DNA from: Nakamurella endophytica
GTDB lineage: Bacteria > Actinomycetota > Actinomycetes > Mycobacteriales > Nakamurellaceae
Assembly: GCF_014646215.1 (NCBI RefSeq)
Contig: NZ_BMNA01000009.1
Coordinates: forward strand, 1 to 64,000
Direction of reading: 5' to 3'
DNA length: 64,000 bases
Part shown: positions 7,804 to 16,848 of the stretch, piece by piece
Layout: each line of letters begins with the position of its first letter
Numbering within the stretch: position 1 is the stretch's first letter
Program-made: the position numbers and the translations under genes
The notes under the pieces: generated by a model
What the model saw: the letters and a program-made list of their open reading frames with translations, nothing else
Told to the model about the DNA's origin: nothing
Database searches by the model: none

Positions 7804-8975
7804 AGGCGAACTGCTGGATCAGCCCGAACACCGTCGAGGTCACCGACGTCCCGGATCCCACGATCCTGAACAGCCGGGACGCGATCGTGAGGATCAGCTC
7901 GACGGCCATCTGCGGCTCCGACCTGCACCTGCTCGACGGCTACGTGCCGACGATGCAGAAGGGCGACGTCCTCGGGCACGAGTTCATGGGGGAGGTGGTC
8001 GAGGTCGGCCCGGGCGTCGATCGGGACAAGCTGCGGGTCGGCGACCGCGTGGTGGTCCCGTTCCCGATCGGCTGCGGCGCCTGTTCCGCCTGCCGGAACG
8101 AACTCTGGTCCTGCTGCGAGAACACCAACCCCAACGCCGGCGTCGCGGAGAAGATGTTCGGCCACCCGGTGGCCGGCATCTACGGCTACTCGCACCTGAC
8201 CGGCGGCTTCGCCGGCGGGCAGGCCGAGTACGCCCGCGTGGTGCTCGCCGACGTCAACCCGTTGAAGATCGAGTCCGACCTCACCGACGAGCAGGTGCTG
8301 TTCCTCTCCGACATCCTGCCCACCGGCTACATGGGTGCGGACATGTGCGAGATCACCGACGGCGACGTGGTGGCGGTGTGGGGTGCCGGGCCGGTGGGTC
8401 AGTTCGCGATGGACAGCGCCCGGGTGCTGGGTGCGGCCATGGTGATCGCCATCGACGACGTCCCGTACCGGCTGGAGATGGCCGCGTCCCAGGGCTACCG
8501 CACGATCGACTTCTCCGACACGGACGTCCGGTCGGCGCTGCTGGAGCTGACCGGCGGCCGCGGCCCGGACAAGTGCATCGACGCGGTCGGTCTCGAGGCG
8601 ACCCACGGCGCGGCTCACGTCGAGCTCTACGACCGCGTCAAGCAGGCCGTCCGGTCCGAGACCGACCGGCCGCACGCGCTGCGACAGGCGATCACCTCCT
8701 GCCGCAGTGGGGGCATCGTCTCGGTCATCGGCGTCTACGGAGGCTTCGTCGACAAGTTTCCGGCCGGCTCGTGGATGAACCGGTCGGTGACCTTGAAGAC
8801 CGGACAGTGCCACGTCCAGCGGTACATGCGCCCGCTGCTCGAACGGATCGAGGCAGGTCAGCTCGACCCCACCCGGGTGATCACCCACCGATTGCCGCTC
8901 GTCGAGGCCCCGCGCGGCTACGACATCTTCAAGCACAAGCAGGACCGGTGCGAGAAGGTGGTTCTCAAGCCGTGA
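7800..8975 (+). CDS. Zinc-dependent alcohol dehydrogenase family protein
   Basis: A 391-residue medium-chain dehydrogenase, related to but distinct from the 5502-6656 protein. Cys38 (AICGSDLH) and the GHEF pair are the catalytic zinc site; the structural zinc ligands lie in GCGACSACRNELWSCC. The nucleotide-binding motif is WGAGPVGQFAMDSARVLGA, followed by IAIDDVPYRLEMA, which suggests NAD. Start is the GTG overlapping the stop of the SRPBCC gene. Alcohol dehydrogenases of this kind are often annotated as threonine-dehydrogenase-like or glutathione-dependent formaldehyde dehydrogenase; the true substrate is unknown. Presence of two family members plus a ligand-binding protein suggests detoxification of small alcohols or aldehydes. 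Confidence 0.82.
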   Translation: MKANCWISPNTVEVTDVPDPTILNSRDAIVRISSTAICGSDLHLLDGYVPTMQKGDVLGHEFMGEVVEVGPGVDRDKLRVGDRVVVPFPIGCGACSACRNELWSCCENTNPNAGVAEKMFGHPVAGIYGYSHLTGGFAGGQAEYARVVLADVNPLKIESDLTDEQVLFLSDILPTGYMGADMCEITDGDVVAVWGAGPVGQFAMDSARVLGAAMVIAIDDVPYRLEMAASQGYRTIDFSDTDVRSALLELTGGRGPDKCIDAVGLEATHGAAHVELYDRVKQAVRSETDRPHALRQAITSCRSGGIVSVIGVYGGFVDKFPAGSWMNRSVTLKTGQCHVQRYMRPLLERIEAGQLDPTRVITHRLPLVEAPRGYDIFKHKQDRCEKVVLKP

Positions 8976-9144
8976 CCCGGGCAGCGACGACGACCATTCC
9001 CGGTGCCGGGTCGAAGGACTGCCCGCTCCACTCGTCGGCCTCCACACGGCAGGACGCCCCGTCCGGGGTCTACCATCCCCAGCGCGGGGTCAGCGACGGC
9101 GAACAGACGACCAGTTCCGCTGCGCCCCTGCACCGGGAGCCTCG

Positions 9145-10152
9145 ATGGGCGATGTGCGTGCCCTTGAACTGGCCGAGATCGCAGCCTCGGCGGGGACGTT
9201 GCGTGAGCGGGCCGAGGAGATGCTGGACCGGCTGGGTCGTCTGACGCCGTTCGACGCCGCCTGGATGGCGCTGACCGAACCGCTCGGCACCGGGTACCGG
9301 TCCCTGGCATCGATCGCCCTCGACGAGGTGACCGACCGTTTCCTCGGCGGGCCGACGATGGCGGACGACATCGACAGGACGCGGACGAACCGTCCCGGGC
9401 CTCCGCTCAGTCCGTCCGACCTGCCGTTCCCCGCCGCGGAGTTGGTCACCTGGGCCGAGTGCCTGGTCCCCGCCGGTTTCCAGCAGGCCCTCGCGGTGGC
9501 GCTGTACACCTCCGACCGTCGCCACGTCGGCTTCCTGACGCTGCTCTCCAGCTCCGCCCGGCCCCCGTCGCCGGCCAGCCGGCAAGTACTGCAGGACCTG
9601 ACGCCCGTCCTCGCCCGCGCCATCGACCCCCTGCGGTCCCTGGCCATCTCCGCCCGACTGCTGAACGGCGCGACCGCCGGTGCGGCGCTCTGTCGTGACG
9701 GGAGCCACTGCCTGCTCCCGGGACTCCGGCAGGACGAGCTCCTGGTCGACGGCTCGCCGGTCACCGAAGTGGCGCGGGCGTACCTGGCCGACGGTCAGGT
9801 CTTCGCCTCCTTCCTGTGGCCGTCCAGGGATCGCCAGGCGCCCGACAGCCATGTCCGGGTGACTGTCCTGGCCGCGTCCGGGGACACCCCGGCGGGCCTC
9901 ATGGGCGCCGTCGTGCTGAGCCGGGCGATGGACGTGCACGGCCTGACGCCCCGTGAACTGGTCGTACTCGGGTTGGTGATCGAAGGGCGGTCCAACCAAC
10001 AGATCGCACATGCCCTGGTGGTGACGCCGCGGACCGTGGCCACCCACCTCGAGCACATCCTGGTCAAGCTCGACGCGCCGACCCGGACGCTCGCCGCCGT
10101 GCGGGCTCATGCCCAGGGCCTGTACGTCCCCTCGTACCCCGCCGCTTCCTGA
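9145..10152 (+). CDS. LuxR-family transcriptional regulator
   Basis: A 335-residue regulator. The N-terminal 200 residues resemble a GAF-like sensor region (TPFDAAWMAL, then a hydrophobic strand-helix pattern), with no recognisable receiver Asp and no ATP-binding motif. The C-terminal 65 residues are a LuxR helix-turn-helix: LTPRELVVLGLVIEGRSNQQ, then ALVVTPRTVATHLEHILVKL. The ATG at 9145 has GGGAG about 6 nt upstream. The gene follows the dehydrogenase operon by 169 bp and could regulate it, but nothing in the sequence proves this. Confidence 0.82.
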   Translation: MGDVRALELAEIAASAGTLRERAEEMLDRLGRLTPFDAAWMALTEPLGTGYRSLASIALDEVTDRFLGGPTMADDIDRTRTNRPGPPLSPSDLPFPAAELVTWAECLVPAGFQQALAVALYTSDRRHVGFLTLLSSSARPPSPASRQVLQDLTPVLARAIDPLRSLAISARLLNGATAGAALCRDGSHCLLPGLRQDELLVDGSPVTEVARAYLADGQVFASFLWPSRDRQAPDSHVRVTVLAASGDTPAGLMGAVVLSRAMDVHGLTPRELVVLGLVIEGRSNQQIAHALVVTPRTVATHLEHILVKLDAPTRTLAAVRAHAQGLYVPSYPAAS

Positions 10153-10426
10153 CCGGCGTCCCCACCGTCCCGGGCAGGCACCCAGCGTCGTCGCTGTCGC
10201 AGCGAACGGTCCGACACGCCGCACCGCTATCCGTCCGCCAGCCGGCCGAGCGCTGCGTCGCGGGGCCGGCACGTCTGTCGGGTCGTGCCGACCGGCCGCC
10301 CCACGGCGACGCGCGACGCCGGCGATGGCAGGCTGGAGGTGGACCACCCGGTGGCCTGCCGACGACATTGCTGCCGGCCGCGTCCGTCGCCGCTGGTACC
10401 GCCGGGCCCCGAGCTGAGGAGATGTC

Positions 10427-10522
10427 ATGGGTGCGCTGATGAGGGTGATCGAGCGGCTGGTGTCGATGCTGGCCCGCCGCAGGGTGCGCCGGGACGAGAC
10501 GGGCGGCGGCCGCCGCCGCTGA
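10427..10522 (+). CDS. Candidate 31-residue basic peptide
   Basis: An ATG at 10427 follows GAGGAGA by 5-6 nt. It opens a 31-codon frame: a short amphipathic helix (RVIERLVSMLARR) followed by an Arg/Gly-rich end (RRVRRDETGGGRRR), then TGA at 10520. It lies alone in the 440-bp gap between the LuxR-type gene and the DUF885 gene. The good ribosome site and helix suggest a small peripheral membrane or nucleic-acid-binding peptide, but so short a frame could be chance. Confidence 0.35.
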   Translation: MGALMRVIERLVSMLARRRVRRDETGGGRRR

Positions 10523-10580
10523 CCGCGCGGAACGCGAGGGAGCGTGGGGATCGGCTCCCGGTCACGCCGGCTCCCGGCGG

Positions 10581-10586
10581 TACGGT
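10581..10586 (+). promoter_or_regulatory. Leaderless -10 box for the DUF885 gene
   Basis: TACGGT matches the actinobacterial TANNNT -10 pattern and ends 6 nt before the ATG at 10593. Transcription would then start at or next to the start codon, giving a leaderless message. The same box-to-start distance is seen before yggT and acuC. No clear -35 is visible. Confidence 0.45.
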
Positions 10587-10592
10587 CGGCCC

Positions 10593-12272
10593 ATGGGTTC
10601 CCCGTCGACGTCGACCGAGATCACCGCCATCTCCGATCAGCTGGTCGCGGACATGGCGGCGGCGAGCCCGATCCTCGCCACCTACGTGGGCGTGCGCGGT
10701 CACGACCACGTGCTCGACGACCTGTCGCCCGCGGGGCTGGAGCGCAACCACCAGATCGCCGTCGACGCGCGTCGCCGGTTCCAGGACGCCGTCGCGGTCG
10801 ACGAGCGGGACGAGGTCGCCCGGGCCGTCGCCGTCGAGCGTCTCGAGGTGGAGATCGACCGGTACGAGTCCGGGTGGGCGCACGCCACCCTCAACGTGAT
10901 CGAGTCGCCGGTCCAGCTCGTCCGGCAGATCTTCGACCTGATGCCGACCGACACGGCCGAGGACCGCGAGGCCATTGCGGCCCGCCTCACCGCCGTCCCC
11001 GCGGCCCTGGCCGGCTACCGGACGTCACTGGCTCTCGCTGCCGATCGCGGCCAGGTGTCCGCGGTCCGGCAGATCGACAAGGCGGCGGAGCAGTGCCGCG
11101 TCTTCGCCGGACGGGACGGCGGCGGCTTCTTCACCGAACTGGTCGCCGGGATGGGCCAGGAGGGGACGCTCGGCGAGCGGCTGCGATCCGGTGCGGACGC
11201 CGCCGCCGCCGCCTACGCCGACCTGGCCGTGTTCCTCGTCCGCGAATTGCGCGGCGTCGCCCCGGAGCGCGACGCGGTCGGCCGCGAGCGCTACGTGCTG
11301 GCCTCCCGCGAGTTCCTCGGCGCCACGGTCAATCTCGAGGAGACCTACCGGTGGGGGTGGGACGAGTTCCTATCGCTGGAGCGGGAACTCACCGAGGTCG
11401 CTCACCGGATCACCTCCGGCGAGGGGCCGGTGCGGGCGGCCGAGGTGCTCGACGCGGACCCGTCCTACCGGGTCGAGGGCACCGACGGGCTCGCCGCGTG
11501 GATGCAGCAGCTGTCCGACCAGGCGATCGACGAGCTCGGTCGTTCCCACTTCGAAATCCCCGAGCCCATCCGGACCCTGGAATGCCGGATCGCACCGCCG
11601 GGCGGCGGGGTCGGGGCGTACTACACCGGTCCCAGTGACGACTTCTCCCGCCCCGGCCGGATGTGGTGGTCGGTCGAACCCGGCCGGACGACCTTCCCGA
11701 CGTGGCGGGAGGCGACGATCGTCTACCACGAGGGCGTGCCCGGCCACCACCTGCAGGTGGCCACGGCGGTGCACGAGCGCGGGCTCACGGACTTCCAGCG
11801 GCTGCTCGCCGGCACGTCCGGGCACGCCGAGGGCTGGGCGCTGTACGCCGAGCGGCTGGTGCGCGAGCTCGGCTACCTCGAGGACGACGGGCGTCTGCTC
11901 GGGCTGCTCGATTCGCAGCTGTTCCGCGCGGCGCGCGTCGTCGTGGACATCGGGATGCACCTGGAACTGCCGATCCCTGCGGGCACCGGCTTCCACGAGG
12001 GCGAGCGCTGGACGCCGGCGCTCGGCCTGGAGTTCCTGCTCACCCGGACCCTGACGGACCCGGCGCACGTCCGCGACGAGGTGGACCGCTACCTCGGCTG
12101 GCCGGGCCAGGCGCCCAGCTACAAGGTGGGGGAGCGGGTCTGGCTCACCGGTCGTGAGGACGCGCGCCGCCGGCACGGCTCCGCGTTCGACCTCAAGGAC
12201 TTCCACACCCGCGCCCTGCGGCTCGGCGGCATGGGCCTCGACCCGCTCGCCGCCGCGCTCGGCCGGCTGTAG
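10593..12272 (+). CDS. DUF885 family protein (putative metal-dependent peptidase-like)
   Basis: A 559-residue DUF885 protein of the expected length. The family signature YHEGVPGHHLQ lies near residue 379, where the paired His residues and Glu resemble a zinc-peptidase site; GHAEGWALYAERL follows about 30 residues later, as in other members. The protein is probably cytoplasmic since no signal peptide or membrane segment is visible. Function in the family is poorly defined; a zinc carboxypeptidase-like activity is often suggested. No convincing ribosome site precedes the ATG, but a -10 box ends 6 nt upstream, consistent with leaderless translation. It converges on the GNAT gene at 12351. Confidence 0.82.
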   Translation: MGSPSTSTEITAISDQLVADMAAASPILATYVGVRGHDHVLDDLSPAGLERNHQIAVDARRRFQDAVAVDERDEVARAVAVERLEVEIDRYESGWAHATLNVIESPVQLVRQIFDLMPTDTAEDREAIAARLTAVPAALAGYRTSLALAADRGQVSAVRQIDKAAEQCRVFAGRDGGGFFTELVAGMGQEGTLGERLRSGADAAAAAYADLAVFLVRELRGVAPERDAVGRERYVLASREFLGATVNLEETYRWGWDEFLSLERELTEVAHRITSGEGPVRAAEVLDADPSYRVEGTDGLAAWMQQLSDQAIDELGRSHFEIPEPIRTLECRIAPPGGGVGAYYTGPSDDFSRPGRMWWSVEPGRTTFPTWREATIVYHEGVPGHHLQVATAVHERGLTDFQRLLAGTSGHAEGWALYAERLVRELGYLEDDGRLLGLLDSQLFRAARVVVDIGMHLELPIPAGTGFHEGERWTPALGLEFLLTRTLTDPAHVRDEVDRYLGWPGQAPSYKVGERVWLTGREDARRRHGSAFDLKDFHTRALRLGGMGLDPLAAALGRL

Positions 12273-12350
12273 CCGCCGCGGCGGAGGGCGCAGTCACGGC
12301 CGCTCCGGCGCGTGCGGGCACACCCGCCGGTCGGCCGGCGCACCGGCCCG

Positions 12351-12941
12351 TCAGTGCTGGGTGCCGGCCGCGTCGAGCGGCAGGGTCCGCCCCAGCACGC
12401 CGAACGGCCGCGGGTCGCCGGTGAACCGGTAGTCGCGCAGCAGATCCCCGAAACCCATCCGGCGGTACAGCCGCCACGCCCGGTTGGTGCCCTCCGGGGT
12501 CGACAGCAGCACGGCGGCCTCGCTCCGGTCGCTGAGCAGGGCGGTCAACACCGCCTGGCCCAACCCGGCGCCCTGGCTGTCCGGCCGCACGTGCAGCTCG
12601 GTGAGCTCGAAGAAGTCGGCCAGCCAGCCCCGGCCCTGCTCGCCGAGTCCGCGGCCGACCTCGGTGTACCACCACTGCCCCGGGCGACCGGTGTACCCGT
12701 AGCCGACGGCGTGCGCCGCCCCGGCCGCGTCCACCGCCACCACCGACGCGAACCCGTCCCGGCGGCTGTGCTCGTCCCAGAGCGCGACGCGCGCCGACTG
12801 GATGCCGTCCGGATACCGCATGGCGGCCAGGTACAGCTCGACCAGCTCGGGCAGCCGCGCCCGGAAGTCGGCCGGCCGGAGACGCTGCAGCGTCACCGCG
12901 GGCCTGGCACCGACAGCGGATCGCGGTTCGCCCGACGACAT
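12351..12941 (-). CDS. GNAT family N-acetyltransferase
   Basis: A 196-residue acetyltransferase of the GNAT fold. The acetyl-CoA-binding stretch reads ELHVRPDSQGAGLGQAVL (motif A, R/Q-x-x-G-x-G/A near residues 120-135), and the C-terminal pair is EGTNRAWRLYRRMGF, the usual motif B. Substrate is unknown. The ATG at 12941 begins MSSGEPRS; the first 20 residues are probably disordered. It faces the LexA box and HEPN gene divergently about 100 bp away, so a shared control region is possible, but the LexA box lies closer to the HEPN start. Confidence 0.78.
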   Translation of the reverse strand: MSSGEPRSAVGARPAVTLQRLRPADFRARLPELVELYLAAMRYPDGIQSARVALWDEHSRRDGFASVVAVDAAGAAHAVGYGYTGRPGQWWYTEVGRGLGEQGRGWLADFFELTELHVRPDSQGAGLGQAVLTALLSDRSEAAVLLSTPEGTNRAWRLYRRMGFGDLLRDYRFTGDPRPFGVLGRTLPLDAAGTQH

Positions 12942-13046
12942 GAACTCATCCCATCACGGCGTTGCACGACAGCAGACGGGTGGTCGGGATCCCGCGGGTC
13001 GCGTCCCGGAACGGATCCTGGCGCCTGCGGACAACAGTGGGTAGTA

Positions 13047-13062
13047 TCGAACACAAGTTCGA
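13047..13062 (+). promoter_or_regulatory. Perfect LexA (SOS) box
   Basis: TCGAACACAAGTTCGA is a perfect match to the mycobacterial/actinobacterial LexA operator TCGAAC-N4-GTTCGA. It lies 18 bp before the GTG at 13081 and overlaps the end of a possible -10 box (TAGTAT, 13042-13047). Repression by LexA and induction by DNA damage follow from the known operator; binding itself is inference. Confidence 0.85.
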
Positions 13063-13080
13063 AGACGCGGGGAGGCTGTC

Positions 13081-13602
13081 GTGGTGGTCGTGGCGATGGA
13101 CGAGCGGCGAGCGGCCCGGCCCGCCGGCCGGCAGACGGTGTCCCGGGGCCGGCGGGCTTCCGCGGTCGACCGGACGGGGCAGCTCACGCTCACCGGCTCG
13201 GTCGCCGGCCCCGCCCGGTCGGCGACCGCCGTGCGCCGTGGACCGGTGCCACAGGCGGCCCGGGATCTGCTGGCCGATGCCGGACGCGGGCTGGGTGCGG
13301 CCATCCGGGCCACCGAGCCGGCCGACCGGTATGCGACGGCACACCTGGCAGCGCTGCGTGGTGCCGCCGCCGTCCTGGCTGCCCGGGCCCGCCCGCGCCG
13401 GGGACGCCGCGCCAGCGCGTGGGACCTGCTGGTCGGGGTGGCGCCGGAGCTCTCCGAGTGGGCTGCTTTCTTCGCCAGCGGCTCGGCGAAGCGGCAGGCC
13501 GCGCAGGCCGGGATCGGCCGGTCCATCTCGATCCGCGAGGCGGACGACATGGTGCGCCAGACCGGGGCCTTCCTGGACCTGGTGGAGGCTGCGATCAGCT
13601 GA
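13081..13602 (+). CDS. SAV_6107-like HEPN domain protein, SOS-controlled
   Basis: A 173-residue protein. A disordered Arg/Ala-rich N-terminus of about 55 residues is followed by a four-helix HEPN-like domain matching the SAV_6107-type HEPN family seen in actinobacteria. Residues 83-88 (RYATAH) form an Rx4H motif, the catalytic signature of HEPN ribonucleases. [19 protein letters not shown] closes the domain. The GTG at 13081 has GGGGAGG about 6 nt upstream; an in-frame ATG lies five codons later. A perfect LexA box directly upstream, and dinB 2 kb downstream, place it in the DNA-damage response. Whether it cuts RNA or only binds a partner is unknown. Confidence 0.72.
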   Translation: MVVVAMDERRAARPAGRQTVSRGRRASAVDRTGQLTLTGSVAGPARSATAVRRGPVPQAARDLLADAGRGLGAAIRATEPADRYATAHLAALRGAAAVLAARARPRRGRRASAWDLLVGVAPELSEWAAFFASGSAKRQAAQAGIGRSISIREADDMVRQTGAFLDLVEAAIS

Positions 13603-13665
13603 CCGGTAGGCCCGGAAGGTGTGCCGGCGGGCGACGGCGGGTGATGCGCCGGGGTCGCGCCGGGG

Positions 13666-14472
13666 TCAGGCCGGGGTGGCGGCGGCCACGGGGGGTCGCT
13701 TGCCTGCCTTGGCGCCGGTGCGGAGCAGCCGGTCGAGCAAGGTGTCGAACATGCCCGCCACCTCCTTGGCGCCCGGCGTCGGCCAGCGGTGGATCGGGAC
13801 GGCGGCGCCCTCGGCCTGCTGCACGGCGCTCCGGTCGGGGAGCACCGGGTTGAGCACCAAGGGCCCGAACAGCTCGCGGAGTTCGGCCAGACGGAACTCG
13901 TGCTCGGCGGCCCGGGGTCGCACGCGGTTCACCACCACTCCCAACGGCTGCAGCCGGCCGCGCCCGGTGCGTTCCCGCTGCACCGCCTCCAGTGCCCGTT
14001 GCACGCCGGTGACGGCGTACAGCGACGGTTCGGTGACCAGCACGGCGCGGTCGGCGGCCACCAGCGCGCTTCGGGTGAGCTGGCCGAGCGAGGGCGGGCA
14101 GTCGACGAGGACCAGATTCGGCAGTGGGTCGAGCTTCTCGAGCCCCTCGGCCAGCCGCGCCAACCTCTTGTTGCCGGGATCGGGGTCGTTGTGGGCCTCG
14201 GTCTGCTCGCTGCCCGGCAGCACCCGCAGGTGCTCGCTCCACGGGGAGGTCACCAAGGCCTTGCGCACCACCGACCGCCGCGGATCGGCCAGCACCGAGG
14301 CGACACCGATCGCCGACGGGGTGACGTCGACGGTGGCGGTGGCATTGCCCTGCGGGTCCAGGTCCACCAGCACGGTCTCGATCCCGCGGTGGATCGCGGC
14401 CGACGCGAGCCCGACGGTCACCGTCGTCTTGCCGACGCCGCCCTTGAGGCTGAGGACGCAGGCGACGAGCAC
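13666..14472 (-). CDS. ParA-family ATPase
   Basis: A 268-residue ParA/MinD-type ATPase. The deviant Walker A is LSLKGGVGKTTVTVGLAS at residues 8-25, switch I reads DLDPQGNAT, and Walker B is LVLVDCPPSLG. These enzymes form ATP-dependent dimers that position DNA or protein cargo. No ParB gene or parS site is adjacent, so this is an orphan ParA rather than the chromosome partition operon. The start is a GTG at 14472 giving MLVACVLSLKGG. It is convergent with the HEPN gene and divergent from the methyltransferase gene. Confidence 0.85.
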   Translation of the reverse strand: MLVACVLSLKGGVGKTTVTVGLASAAIHRGIETVLVDLDPQGNATATVDVTPSAIGVASVLADPRRSVVRKALVTSPWSEHLRVLPGSEQTEAHNDPDPGNKRLARLAEGLEKLDPLPNLVLVDCPPSLGQLTRSALVAADRAVLVTEPSLYAVTGVQRALEAVQRERTGRGRLQPLGVVVNRVRPRAAEHEFRLAELRELFGPLVLNPVLPDRSAVQQAEGAAVPIHRWPTPGAKEVAGMFDTLLDRLLRTGAKAGKRPPVAAATPA

Positions 14473-14837
14473 CGGGCCACGCTAGCCGACGTCCGCGGCG
14501 CTGACCGGGAACCGGCGCCGCGCCGGCCGGGTGCGCCTGCGTCACATCCGGCCACACAGGCCGGACCCCGACGCGGCCGCCCTGCCGGCGGGTCCGGCGA
14601 CGTGGCGGCGGCGACCGGATGTGCGGGAGGGCTCGTCGCCGTGCCGGTCGCGATGCACGTCGCGCGGGGACACCCGATCCCTTCGAGGAACTCGTCCCGG
14701 TACCGGCCGAGCTGCCCGCGGCACACCGGTCGACTCGTGCGCTGCACACCGGGCACCGGCCGCCGTACCGTGCGGCGGACGGCCGGGGCACGGTCACAGC
14801 GGGCACAATCCGAGGCATCGTGCGGAGAGGGGACAGC

Positions 14838-15566
14838 GTGGACATCAGCAGCCGGTGGGGCGCCGACCCCGTCTGGCGGGTGCTCGCCGACCTCGTCGCA
14901 GCCCGGCCGGGCCTGCACGTCCTGGACGTCGGCGGCGGCAGCGGCACGGTGGCCGTGCCCCTGGCGCTGTCCGGCTGCCGGGTCACCGTCATCGACACCT
15001 CGATCGACGCCCTGGCCATCCTGCGCCGCCGGGCGGTCGACGCCGGCGTCGCCGACCGGGTCGAGTCGGTGCAGGCGGACGCGGACGGGGTCGGCGACGT
15101 GGTGGCGGCCGGGACCGTCGACCTGGCGCTGTGCCACCACGTCCTCGAGGAGCTGGACGACCCGGCACGGGCGCTCGCCGGCGTCGCGGCGACCCTGGCG
15201 CCGGGAGGGACGGTGTCCATGCTCGTCGCCGGCCGGTTCGCGGCCGTGCTCGCGCAGGCGATGGTGGGCCGGTACGCATCCGCCGCCGCCGTGCTCACCG
15301 ACCCGGCCGGACGCTGGGGAGCCGACGACCCGCTGCGCCGGCGGTTCGGCGCGGACGAGGTCTCCGAGCTGGTGGCCGCGGCCGGCTTGACGGTCCGCCG
15401 GATCACCGGCGTCGGTGTCGCGTCCGGGCTGGTCCACGCCTGCGCCCGGTCCGGCTCCGCACCCGACGACGACGCACTGGCCGAGCTGGAGATGCTGCTC
15501 GGCGAGCACCGGCCGCTCCTGGAGATCGGCACCGACCTGCACGTGCTGGCCGGCCCGGCCGGCTGA
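14838..15566 (+). CDS. Class I SAM-dependent methyltransferase
   Basis: A 242-residue methyltransferase. Motif I is HVLDVGGGSGTVAVPLAL, motif II has the acidic residue in VTVIDTSIDAL, and LALCHHVLEELDD is motif IV. The substrate cannot be told. The GTG at 14838 has GGAGAGGGG about 6 nt upstream and is preferred over the in-frame GTG at 14820. It ends 4 bp before dinB, and actinobacterial genomes often keep such a methyltransferase next to dinB, so the two are probably one transcript. Confidence 0.78.
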   Translation: MDISSRWGADPVWRVLADLVAARPGLHVLDVGGGSGTVAVPLALSGCRVTVIDTSIDALAILRRRAVDAGVADRVESVQADADGVGDVVAAGTVDLALCHHVLEELDDPARALAGVAATLAPGGTVSMLVAGRFAAVLAQAMVGRYASAAAVLTDPAGRWGADDPLRRRFGADEVSELVAAAGLTVRRITGVGVASGLVHACARSGSAPDDDALAELEMLLGEHRPLLEIGTDLHVLAGPAG

Positions 15567-15570
15567 GCCG

Positions 15571-16848
15571 ATGGGCCAGACGCCGGGCCCCCGCCGGCAC
15601 GTCACCGCCGACCCGGACGCCGTCGACGACACCGCGTGCACCGTGCTGCACGTCGACATGGATGCGTTCTTCGCCTCGGTCGAGCTCCGCCGGCAGCCCG
15701 AGCTGCGCGGCCGCCCGATGATGGTCGCCGGGCCGAGCCAGCGGGGAGTGGTGCTGTCGGCGACCTACGAGGCCCGCCGGTACGGCATCCGCTCGGCCAT
15801 GCCCACCTCCCGCGCCCGGCTGCTGTGCCCGGACGTCGTCGTGGTCGCTCCGGACCACGACGCCTACCGCGCCGCGTCGCGGGACGTGATGCGGCTCTTC
15901 CACGACGTGACGCCGGTCGTCGAGCCGGTGTCGATCGACGAGGCGTTCCTCGACGTCACCGGCGCCCGCCGGCTCGCCGGCCGGCCCGGGGCGATCGCCC
16001 GCGACCTGCGGCGCCGCATCGCCGACGAGCTGGGGCTGACCGCCACCGTCGGAGCCTCAGCGACCAAGTTCGTCGCCAAGCTCGCGTCCGGGCTCGCCAA
16101 GCCCGACGGGCTGCTCGTCGTGCCGCCGGCCGACGTCCGGGCGCTGCTCGGACCGTTGCCCGTCCGGGCGCTATGGGGCGTCGGGCCCAAGTCCGCGGCG
16201 GTGCTCGAGTCGCTGGGCATCCGAACGGTCGGCGAGGTGGCCGACACGGATCCGGCCCTGCTGGCCAGGGCGCTCGGGCCGGCCGCGGGCGCCAAGGCGC
16301 ACGAGTTGGCCCGGGGCATCGACCCTCGCGCTGTCGAACCCGACGTGGCCGAAGGCTCCATCGGGGCCGAGTCCACCTTCGAGACGGACATTGCCAGCCG
16401 GACGCGGATGAGCCGTGAGCTGCTCGCCCTGGCCGAACGCACCGGGCGGCGTGCCCGCCAGGCCGGCGTCAGCGGCCGGGTCGTCGTGCTCAAGGTGCGC
16501 TACTCCGACTGGTCGACGGTCACCCGCGCTGTGACCTTGGACACAGCCACCGACACGAGCCGGACCGTGCACCGCACCGCCGAGCAGCTGCTGGACCGGC
16601 TGGGCTGGGCCGGGCGCCGGGTGCGCCTGCTCGGCGTCCGGCTCGAGGGACTGGTGCCGACCGCGGAGGTGACCGAACAACTGCAGTTCGGCGCCCCGGA
16701 GGGACCGCCGGAGTGGCGGGTCGCCGAATCGGTGATGGACCGCGTCAGCGAGCGCTTCGGGCCGACCGCCGTGCGCCCGGCGTCGCTGGTCAGCGGGGGT
16801 CCGCGGCCCGATCGCGAGTCACCCCCAAAGAGAGACCCGGTCCGCTAG
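15571..16848 (+). CDS. dinB: DNA polymerase IV (Y-family translesion polymerase)
   Basis: A 425-residue error-prone polymerase that copies past damaged bases. The palm motif HVDMDAFFASVE (residues about 27-38) and SIDEAFLD supply the catalytic acidic residues. The steric-gate region reads FASVELRRQP. Helix-hairpin-helix thumb elements (GVGPKSAAVLESLGI) and a little-finger domain follow. TEQLQF near residue 370 resembles a beta-clamp binding motif. Start at ATG 15571, 4 bp after the methyltransferase stop, suggests co-transcription. No LexA box lies immediately upstream; the SOS box here is 2.5 kb away, before the HEPN gene. Confidence 0.92.
   Translation: MGQTPGPRRHVTADPDAVDDTACTVLHVDMDAFFASVELRRQPELRGRPMMVAGPSQRGVVLSATYEARRYGIRSAMPTSRARLLCPDVVVVAPDHDAYRAASRDVMRLFHDVTPVVEPVSIDEAFLDVTGARRLAGRPGAIARDLRRRIADELGLTATVGASATKFVAKLASGLAKPDGLLVVPPADVRALLGPLPVRALWGVGPKSAAVLESLGIRTVGEVADTDPALLARALGPAAGAKAHELARGIDPRAVEPDVAEGSIGAESTFETDIASRTRMSRELLALAERTGRRARQAGVSGRVVVLKVRYSDWSTVTRAVTLDTATDTSRTVHRTAEQLLDRLGWAGRRVRLLGVRLEGLVPTAEVTEQLQFGAPEGPPEWRVAESVMDRVSERFGPTAVRPASLVSGGPRPDRESPPKRDPVR

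Noticed and set aside
15540..15571. LexA box directly before dinB
   Set aside because: No TCGAAC-N4-GTTCGA-like sequence is present; the only perfect box in the area is at 13047.
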